11,475 bases of DNA from positions 1 to 11,475 of the forward strand of contig JAEZHG010000171.1 in the NCBI GenBank assembly GCA_023436945.1, in the 5' to 3' direction. Positions 6,601-11,475 of this stretch are shown here, one piece after another. The notes beneath the pieces are model-generated. The model had not been told where the DNA came from. It searched no databases and saw only the letters and a list, made by a program, of their open reading frames with translations. This DNA comes from Pseudomonadota bacterium. GTDB taxonomy: Bacteria; Pseudomonadota; Alphaproteobacteria; Caulobacterales; Caulobacteraceae. How positions within the stretch are numbered: position 1 is the first letter of the stretch; each line of letters opens with the position of its first letter. A program made the translations under genes and the position numbers.

Positions 6601-7820
6601 GCGGCTTGGGGCACGGTCTCTGGTGGGGTCTGGCGGATGGGCAGATTGGCAAGGGCGGCCACGAAGGCCAGTCCAATGCTGATATACCACACCAGATTAT
6701 AGGACCCCGTTGCGTCAAACAGCAGGCCGCCCAGCCATGCGCCTAGGAAAGCCCCGATCTGGTGGCCGAAGAAGACGATGCCGGTCAGGGCCGACAGGTT
6801 CCTCAAGCCGTAAATCTGCGCCACCAGACCGTTGGTCAGAGGCACCGTCCCCAGCCACAGGAAGCCGAAGGTCGAGGCAAAGGCCAGCGCGCTGAACGGC
6901 GACAGCGGCGTCAGCAGGAAGACGATGATCGTCACACCACGCAGGGCATAGAGCACAGCCAGCAGGTGCTTCTTGGAATATTTGCCGCCCCACATGCCCC
7001 ACAGCCACGAGCCGAGTATGTTGAACAGCCCGATCAGCGCAAGGCCCGTCGCGCCGATGCTGGGCGATAGACCCTGATCGGTGATGTAGGCGGGGAAGTG
7101 GATACCCACGAAGGCGACGTGGAAGCCGCAGACGAAATAGCCGCTGAACAGCAGCCACCAGCTCTTGTCACCAAAGGCCTGTTTCAGCGCCAGATTGAGC
7201 GGCAGGCCTTCCGGCCTTGCCGCTACAGCCGCGCCGCGCTTGCCCATAAGGCCGAACGCCAGTGGCACGATCAGCAGAAGCATGACGGCCAGCAGATGCA
7301 GGCTGTTGCGCCAGCCATAGGCGTCGATCAGCCCCTGCGCCAGCGGCACAACGAAGAACTGGCCCAGCGACCCGCCTGCCGTGATGATGCCAAAGGCGAG
7401 GGTGCGTTTGTGCGCAGGAACGATCTTGCCCACCACGCCCATGGTGACCACGAACGTCACGCCCGACATGGCCATGCCGACCAGTGCGCCGAACCCCAGA
7501 CCCATGCCCAGCGCGCCCGACGCCATGCCGCTGATGGCCATGCCGGCGGCATAGACCAGCGTGCCTATAATCAGCACGCGGCCCGCGCCGTGTTTATCAG
7601 CATAGGCCCCGACAAAGGGCTGCACCGCGCCAAACAACAGGTTCTGTAATGCGAGGATAAAGCCGAAGGTCTGGCGGCTGACACCCAGATCCATGGTCAT
7701 GGGCGTGAGATACAGGCCGAACGACTGGCGCACCCCCATGGCCAGGGTCACGATGGCCGCGCTGGCCGCGATCATGATCCATGCGCGGCGTGAAAGATGG
7801 ACGGCGGGGAGGGAGGACAT
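6597..7820 (-). CDS. Major facilitator superfamily transporter
   Basis: This 407-residue inner-membrane transporter has about 12 hydrophobic helices in two halves with a central loop near the residues GKRGAAVAARPEG. The loop between helices 2 and 3 contains GAYADKHGAGR, the MFS motif A (GxxxD...G.R). The overall style (MGVRQSFGLYL at the first helix; GLFNILGSWLWG in the second half) resembles the oxalate/formate or monocarboxylate-like MFS group. The substrate is unknown, and the direction (uptake or export) cannot be told. I use the ATG at 7820; a TTG two codons upstream (7826) is possible, and neither has a strong ribosome site. The stop overlaps the 48-residue gene. It diverges from ruvC across about 150 bases. 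Confidence 0.88.
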   Translation of the reverse strand: MSSLPAVHLSRRAWIMIAASAAIVTLAMGVRQSFGLYLTPMTMDLGVSRQTFGFILALQNLLFGAVQPFVGAYADKHGAGRVLIIGTLVYAAGMAISGMASGALGMGLGFGALVGMAMSGVTFVVTMGVVGKIVPAHKRTLAFGIITAGGSLGQFFVVPLAQGLIDAYGWRNSLHLLAVMLLLIVPLAFGLMGKRGAAVAARPEGLPLNLALKQAFGDKSWWLLFSGYFVCGFHVAFVGIHFPAYITDQGLSPSIGATGLALIGLFNILGSWLWGMWGGKYSKKHLLAVLYALRGVTIIVFLLTPLSPFSALAFASTFGFLWLGTVPLTNGLVAQIYGLRNLSALTGIVFFGHQIGAFLGAWLGGLLFDATGSYNLVWYISIGLAFVAALANLPIRQTPPETVPQAA

Positions 7821-7964
7821 GGCCAAGTTTCACGCACAGGACAAAGGGTTACTTGGCCCGTGTCAGATCACAGTCGGGCCTCGCTCGCAATCTCGCGTTC
7901 GGTCTATCGGCGGGGAAAAGGGGTTTCTGGTCATTGTCTGCTAACCCTCTTTGGGGCATGACAA

Positions 7965-7979
7965 GAACAGATGACGAAC
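7965..7979. promoter_or_regulatory. LexA-type SOS box over the ruvC start
   Basis: GAAC-AGATGAC-GAAC is a perfect GAAC-N7-GAAC direct repeat (GTTC-N7-GTTC on the other strand), the alphaproteobacterial LexA recognition form. It covers the ruvC ATG at 7971-7973. Bound LexA would block transcription of ruvCAB at its very start; DNA damage would lift the block. The motif is seen directly; LexA binding is inferred. The second GAAC lies within codons 2-3 of ruvC. Confidence 0.75.
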
Positions 7980-8489
7980 GAAACCATCAGAATCGTCGGG
8001 ATCGACCCCGGCCTACGCAAGACCGGCTGGGGTGTAATCGCAGCCGAGGGCTCGCGCCTGCGCTGGATTGCGCACGGGGTCATTGCGCCAGACGATACCC
8101 TGCCGTTCTCGGAGCGCCTGCTTGCGCTGATGAACGGTATCCACGCCGTCTGCCACGACTATCAGGTCGACGAGGCGGCGGTCGAAGAAGTGTTCGTCAA
8201 CGTAAACCCGGCCTCGACCCTGAAACTGGGACAGGCACGCGGCGCGGTTATTCTGGGCGCGGCCACATATGGTCTGCCGGTGGGGGAATACCCTGCCAAC
8301 CTGATCAAAAAGGTCGTGGTGGGCGCAGGCCACGCCGACAAGTCGCAGATCGCCTATATGGTGGCGCGCCTGTTGCCGACCTCCAAAGGGGCCAAGGCCG
8401 ACGCCGCCGATGCTCTGGCCGTCGCCATTACCCATGCACAGCTTCGCAAGCGTGCGCTGCTTGAATCTCTTGTTAAAGGTGCTGCGTGA
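7971..8489 (+). CDS. ruvC: Holliday junction resolvase RuvC
   Basis: This 172-residue endonuclease cuts four-way DNA junctions symmetrically during recombinational repair, acting as a dimer with RuvAB in the cytoplasm. The RNase H-like active site is complete: Asp12 in GIDPGL, Glu72 in AVEEVF, and Asp144 and Asp147 in KADAADALA, matching Asp7, Glu66, Asp138 and Asp141 of E. coli. The conserved GQARG block is at 87-91. The ATG at 7971 gives a natural N-terminus, but the ribosome site is weak, and a LexA-type box covers the start. It is the first gene of ruvC-ruvA-ruvB; its TGA overlaps the ruvA GTG by four bases. Confidence 0.97.
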   Translation: MTNETIRIVGIDPGLRKTGWGVIAAEGSRLRWIAHGVIAPDDTLPFSERLLALMNGIHAVCHDYQVDEAAVEEVFVNVNPASTLKLGQARGAVILGAATYGLPVGEYPANLIKKVVVGAGHADKSQIAYMVARLLPTSKGAKADAADALAVAITHAQLRKRALLESLVKGAA

Positions 8490-9103
8490 TCGGTCGTCTC
8501 AAAGGTATCGTTGCCGAGGTCGAACTGGACCACTGCATCATCGACTGCGGTGGTGTGGGCTATGTGGCGACCTGCGGCTCGCGCACCCTGTCGCGACTGG
8601 CCCCCAATGCCGAGGCGACCGTCTATATCCATTCCCAATGGTCCGAGGACCAAGGCCCGCGTTTGTACGGCTTCTTCAGCCGTGACGAGCGCAAGGCATT
8701 CACAACCCTTCTGGCCATTCAGGGTGTAGGCCCCAAGGCAGCGTTGGCGGTGCTGGATGTGCTGCCGCCGTCCGAACTGGCCAATGCCGTGGCGCGTGAG
8801 GACAAGGCCGCCGTGGCCCGCGCCAATGGCGTTGGACCGAAACTGGCGCTTCGTATCGTGACCGAGTTGAAGGGCAAGCCGCTGGGCGACACGACCTTCA
8901 CCCCGACTGCTGCTGGTGTGCATTCCGAAATCGCCGCCGCCCCTGTGCCGTCGATCACCGGCGAGGCCGTGGCCGCGCTTCTGGGTCTGGGCATTGCCGA
9001 GGTCAACGCCCGCCGCGCCGTCGAGGTCGCGCTGGAAGCCAAGGGCGAGGAGGCGGGCCTGTCCGCCATCATCCGCGCCGCGCTTCAGGAACTGGGTAAA
9101 TGA
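8486..9103 (+). CDS. ruvA: Holliday junction branch-migration protein RuvA
   Basis: This 205-residue protein forms tetramers that hold the Holliday junction in a square plane and load RuvB. It has the expected three parts: an N-terminal OB-fold (about 1-63, starting MIGRLKGIV), a tandem helix-hairpin-helix domain (about 70-135, with [11 protein letters not shown] and [11 protein letters not shown]), and, after a linker, a C-terminal helical RuvB-contacting domain (about 155-205). The start is GTG at 8486, overlapping the ruvC stop as GTGA, with AAAGG at 8475-8479. The length is normal (E. coli 203). It ends in an ATGA overlap with ruvB, so the three genes are translated in series. Confidence 0.97.
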   Translation: MIGRLKGIVAEVELDHCIIDCGGVGYVATCGSRTLSRLAPNAEATVYIHSQWSEDQGPRLYGFFSRDERKAFTTLLAIQGVGPKAALAVLDVLPPSELANAVAREDKAAVARANGVGPKLALRIVTELKGKPLGDTTFTPTAAGVHSEIAAAPVPSITGEAVAALLGLGIAEVNARRAVEVALEAKGEEAGLSAIIRAALQELGK

Positions 9104-10131
9104 GCGACCGGATCGTGAGCGGCGAGGCCATGGCGGGAGAGGCGTTCGACCGCGCCCTTCGTCCACAGACCCTGTCGGAGTTCGTCGGCCAGCCCAAGGC
9201 CAAGGACAATCTGTCGATCTTCATCGAGGCGGCGAAAAAGCGCCAAGAGGCAATGGACCACGTCCTGCTGTTTGGCCCTCCGGGGCTGGGCAAGACCACG
9301 CTGGCGCAGATCGTGGCGCGTGAACTGGGCGTGGGTTTCCGCGCCACCTCCGGCCCCATTCTGGGCAAGCCGGGCGACCTTGCGGCCATCCTGACCAATC
9401 TCGAACCGCGCGATGTGCTGTTCATCGACGAAATCCACCGCATGTCGCCTCAGGTCGAAGAAGTCCTCTATCCGGCGATGGAAGACCATGTGCTGGACCT
9501 GATCATCGGCGAGGGGCCATCGGCTCGCTCGGTGCGCATCGATCTGGCCCCGTTCACGCTGGTAGGGGCGACGACCCGTGCGGGCTTGCTCGCCACGCCG
9601 CTTCGTGACCGTTTCGGCATTCCGCTACGTCTTGAGTTCTATACGCCTGAAGAACTGACCATGGTGGTGCGTGGCACCGCCCGCAAAATGGGCGCGGAAA
9701 TCGACGCCGAAGGTGCTTACGAGATCGCCGCCCGCTCGCGTGGCACCCCGCGCATTGCAGGGCGTCTACTTCGCCGCGTGCGCGACTTTGCTGATGCGGC
9801 GGGCGCTCCCATCATCAACCGACTGGTCGCCGCCCAATCGCTGGCCCGTCTGGAAGTCGACGAAGCGGGACTGGACAGCAATGACCGCCGCTTCCTCAAG
9901 GCCCTGATCGAAAACTATGGCGGTGGCCCCGTCGGCATGGACACCCTCGCCGCCGCCATCGCCGAAGCCCGCGACGCCGTCGAGGACGTGATCGAACCCT
10001 ACCTGCTGCAACAAGGCTTCATCATGCGCACCCCGCGCGGCCGCATGGCCTGCGCCCGCGCCTATGAACATCTGGGCCTGAGCGCGCCGCCGCCTCCGCC
10101 GAGCGCTACGCCGGATATGTTTGGGAAATAA
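9100..10131 (+). CDS. ruvB: Holliday junction ATP-dependent helicase RuvB
   Basis: This 343-residue AAA+ motor forms hexameric rings that pull DNA through the RuvA-held junction. The Walker A motif GPPGLGKTT is at residues 59-67, and Walker B is LFIDEIH at 107-113 (Asp110-Glu111). The sensor-1 block GATTRAG and the LRDRFG segment (168-173), which carries the arginine-finger region, follow. [13 protein letters not shown] segment gives sensor 2. The winged-helix C-terminal domain ends with the typical [13 protein letters not shown] stretch and a proline-rich tail. The ATG at 9100 overlaps the ruvA stop, with AGGA at 9087-9090. Regulation follows ruvC through the shared SOS-type box. Nothing is missing. 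Confidence 0.98.
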   Translation: MSDRIVSGEAMAGEAFDRALRPQTLSEFVGQPKAKDNLSIFIEAAKKRQEAMDHVLLFGPPGLGKTTLAQIVARELGVGFRATSGPILGKPGDLAAILTNLEPRDVLFIDEIHRMSPQVEEVLYPAMEDHVLDLIIGEGPSARSVRIDLAPFTLVGATTRAGLLATPLRDRFGIPLRLEFYTPEELTMVVRGTARKMGAEIDAEGAYEIAARSRGTPRIAGRLLRRVRDFADAAGAPIINRLVAAQSLARLEVDEAGLDSNDRRFLKALIENYGGGPVGMDTLAAAIAEARDAVEDVIEPYLLQQGFIMRTPRGRMACARAYEHLGLSAPPPPPSATPDMFGK

Positions 10132-10132
10132 G

Positions 10133-10163
10133 TTTTGAGCCGAACGGTATCAGAGGTTCAAAA
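10133..10163. terminator. Weak hairpin between ruvB and the convergent orphan gene
   Basis: TTTTGAGCC (10133-10141) can pair with GGTTCAAAA (10155-10163), nine pairs including one G-T wobble, across a 13-base loop. It lies just after the ruvB stop and includes the TGA of the opposite-strand gene. On neither strand does a strong T-run follow the stem, so termination activity is doubtful. Confidence 0.3.
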
Positions 10164-10655
10164 AAGAGTCGAAGATACTCCAGCGCATACTAAACCTGCT
10201 GCTTGTGAGATTATCGCCAAGCCAGCAAAAAATACTGCCGCTATAGTCACTTTAGAGCCTTGTTCCCATATGGCGGAAGGCCACTCTGACTGACCACCAG
10301 TATTGTCTTCAAATAAGCAGTTCGCGCTACGTAGTTCTGCGCCGTGCATGATATCTTGACCTATATAGCCAATGTAGAGTGCTATTGTTGTTAGGACTAT
10401 TGATCCGATAAGGCCCGCAAAACCCCATCCTAAAAGTTGCATGTCAAACAGTGACGTTCTCTCAGGATCCAGCACTGCAATGAGGCCGACAATCGCGCCT
10501 CCTGAAATAAGATACATCGATTTGAACCATAATATCGATAGGTCAGTAACAGCTTGGATGCGGGTTCGAGCGTCCTGATAATATTGGCTCATTTTCTCAA
10601 CATGGAATCGAGATTGAATATCTAGCAATTCTATATCGAAGTTTTCTTTGGTCAT
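10158..10655 (-). CDS. AT-rich orphan three-helix membrane protein
   Basis: This gene encodes a 165-residue protein that I do not recognise. The first ~45 residues are charged and probably helical (ends YYQDARTRIQAV). Hydrophobic helices follow at about 47-62, 74-98 and 136-158, with a polar loop (100-134) between the last two. The layout of a helical head followed by closely spaced membrane helices faintly recalls SLATT/DUF4231-type effectors, but I cannot show that. Sample stretches are about 45% GC, clearly below the neighbours, and codon use is different, which suggests recent gain. A real gene is supported by the full-length open frame and by an AGGGGGA ribosome site about 8 bases before the ATG. 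It lies opposite to ruvB and ybgC. Confidence 0.72.
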   Translation of the reverse strand: MTKENFDIELLDIQSRFHVEKMSQYYQDARTRIQAVTDLSILWFKSMYLISGGAIVGLIAVLDPERTSLFDMQLLGWGFAGLIGSIVLTTIALYIGYIGQDIMHGAELRSANCLFEDNTGGQSEWPSAIWEQGSKVTIAAVFFAGLAIISQAAGLVCAGVSSTLF

Positions 10656-10674
10656 TGATCTTCCCCCTAGTGAC

Positions 10675-10690
10675 CGTTTGGTTCCAAACG
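10675..10690. promoter_or_regulatory. 16-bp dyad upstream of the orphan gene
   Basis: CGTTTGG-TT-CCAAACG is a perfect 7-bp inverted repeat with a 2-base centre, 20 bases upstream of the orphan gene's start and just before its ribosome site. Such a tight dyad fits an operator for a dimeric repressor better than an RNA hairpin, as a two-base loop is too tight. No regulator gene is adjacent. Confidence 0.4.
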
Positions 10691-10831
10691 TCTGTGGCCT
10701 TTGCGTTCGTTTTTGATGATAAAATGTTTCCCGAGTTTTACTGCCTATCGATATTGTCGTGCTTCTTAGATGTTAAATCGATTGGGGGTAGCCGCCTTGC
10801 GCACTGAGATTTTAGAAGCCAAACCATAAAA

Positions 10832-11287
10832 ATGAGCGACACCCCCACCGCTGGCCGTTTTGAGGCTAAGGATCACTTGCTGCCTGTCCGCGTCTATTAC
10901 GAGGACACCGATTTTACGGGCGTGGTCTATCACGCCAACTATGTGCGCTATTTCGAGCGGGGGCGTTCGGACTTTCTGCGGGCGGCGGGTATTGGCCATA
11001 CCGATTTGCTGGAAAGCGATGATCCGCTGGCCTTTGTGGTCAGCGAGCTGAACATCAAATATGTGCGCCCCGCCAAGATCGATGACGCCCTGATTGTTCG
11101 CACCCGCTACGAGGTGGTGAAGGGCGTGCGGATGCTGATCAAACAGACCATCGAACGCGATGGCGATGTGATTTGCCGCGCCGATGTGGTGGCGGCCTGC
11201 ATCCATATGGACGGGCGTCCGCGCCGTCCGTCGAAGCTGTTGATGCAGAAGGTGGAACCTTGGCTGTCGGGTCCGTCGCAAGGCTGA
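10832..11287 (+). CDS. ybgC: Tol-Pal-associated acyl-CoA thioesterase YbgC
   Basis: This 151-residue hotdog thioesterase is normally encoded at the head of the tol-pal cluster. The family hydrolyses short- or medium-chain acyl-CoA or acyl-ACP and is linked to phospholipid metabolism near the cell envelope. The signature VYYEDTDFTGVVYHANYVRYFERGRSDFLR (split here: VYYEDTDFTG at 21-30, VVYHANYVRYFERGR at 31-45) carries the catalytic Asp27, equivalent to Asp18 in E. coli. The start ATG at 10832 has only a weak ribosome site. The next gene is apparent tolQ, 153 bases on, as expected for this cluster. It is less like the 4HBT protein at 3267-3701 than to other YbgC proteins. Confidence 0.93.
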   Translation: MSDTPTAGRFEAKDHLLPVRVYYEDTDFTGVVYHANYVRYFERGRSDFLRAAGIGHTDLLESDDPLAFVVSELNIKYVRPAKIDDALIVRTRYEVVKGVRMLIKQTIERDGDVICRADVVAACIHMDGRPRRPSKLLMQKVEPWLSGPSQG

Positions 11288-11316
11288 TCGACAGCGTAAA
11301 CAGGGTGATAACGATT
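11288..11316 (+). promoter_or_regulatory. Weak candidate promoter before tolQ
   Basis: TCGACA (11288-11293) matches the -35 consensus TTGACA at five of six bases, and GATTAT at 11313-11318 matches the -10 at four of six, but the 19-base spacing is long. The 153-base gap between ybgC and tolQ could hold a promoter of its own. I see no other clear signal there. Confidence 0.2.
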
Positions 11317-11440
11317 ATGTCAGACAAAGAGGCGTGACGGCAGGCTAAACCCTCGCTAGATCGCGGCTTTCTGCCATGAATTCGCCACGTCCGAGGTTTT
11401 TCAAGGACAGGCAAAAAAGACCCGGACCAAGGATCTCTGT

Positions 11441-11475
11441 ATGACGCCTCCCGCCGACGCTTCCCTGTTGAATCC
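11441..11475 (+). CDS. tolQ: Start of probable tolQ, cut by window end
   Basis: Only the first 11 full codons are present, reading MTPPADASLLN with a partial proline-like codon next. An AAGGA ribosome site at 11429-11433 sits 7 bases before the ATG. TolQ is the inner-membrane proton-channel subunit that, with TolR, powers TolA in keeping the outer membrane attached at division. The name rests on position right after ybgC and on the LNP stretch common near the TolQ N-terminus in this group; the visible part is too short to prove it. Confidence 0.6.
   Translation, partial: MTPPADASLLN

Noticed and set aside
8354..9166. Minus-strand open frame of 270 codons across ruvC and ruvA
   Set aside because: It is a shadow of two well-conserved genes, with no domain pattern of its own.
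10516..10782. Four ATCGAT hexamers in about 270 bases, two within 8-bp palindromes TATCGATA and AATCGATT
   Set aside because: ATCGAT also occurs repeatedly elsewhere in the window, inside ordinary genes (for example near 1842, 3385, 4176 and 9535), so the cluster is not convincing.
11139..11414. Minus-strand open frame over the ybgC end and the following gap
   Set aside because: Half of it lies opposite ybgC; the rest has no ribosome site evidence or family match. I treat the gap as non-coding.

Overview
The window looks like a chromosomal segment from an alphaproteobacterium, most likely in or near the Caulobacterales. That placement is an inference from four things: high GC apart from one gene, the run yebC ... 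ruvC-ruvA-ruvB ... ybgC-tolQ, a perfect GAAC-N7-GAAC repeat (the alphaproteobacterial LexA/SOS box type) over the ruvC start, and the protein sequences themselves. I see no rRNA, tRNA, CRISPR array, insertion sequence, integrase or phage gene.

Layout. Positions 1-226 are a gene-free, G-rich to AT-rich leader. Positions 227-2031 hold a two-gene operon (nucleoside hydrolase and a ribokinase-like PfkB kinase) joined by an ATGA overlap, which suggests nucleoside to ribose to ribose 5-phosphate salvage. A zinc alcohol dehydrogenase (minus strand, 2041-3180) faces away from a 4HBT-type hotdog thioesterase (3267-3701); a dyad lies between their starts. A 66-residue single-helix membrane protein (minus) then diverges from yebC (4046-4819), which ends in a clear intrinsic terminator. 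An unrecognised lipoprotein (minus, 4900-5664) diverges from an mgtC-family membrane gene (5763-6449). An MFS transporter (minus, 6597-7820) is followed by a 48-residue membrane protein through another ATGA overlap.

The core of the window is ruvC-ruvA-ruvB (7971-10131), the Holliday-junction resolvase and branch-migration motor. Its genes are chained by GTGA and ATGA overlaps, and a LexA-type box covers the first start codon, so the whole complex is probably made as one SOS-responsive unit. Next comes an AT-richer orphan gene for a three-helix membrane protein on the opposite strand (10158-10655), which stands out in composition and looks acquired. The end of the window is ybgC and the first codons of probable tolQ, the start of the Tol-Pal cell-envelope cluster.

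Most of the window is ordinary housekeeping sequence. I do not see a convincing undescribed multigene system. The most useful leads are the LexA-type box on ruvC, the AT-rich orphan between ruvB and ybgC with a dyad in front of it, the coupled 48-residue membrane protein, and the dyad between the dehydrogenase and thioesterase genes.
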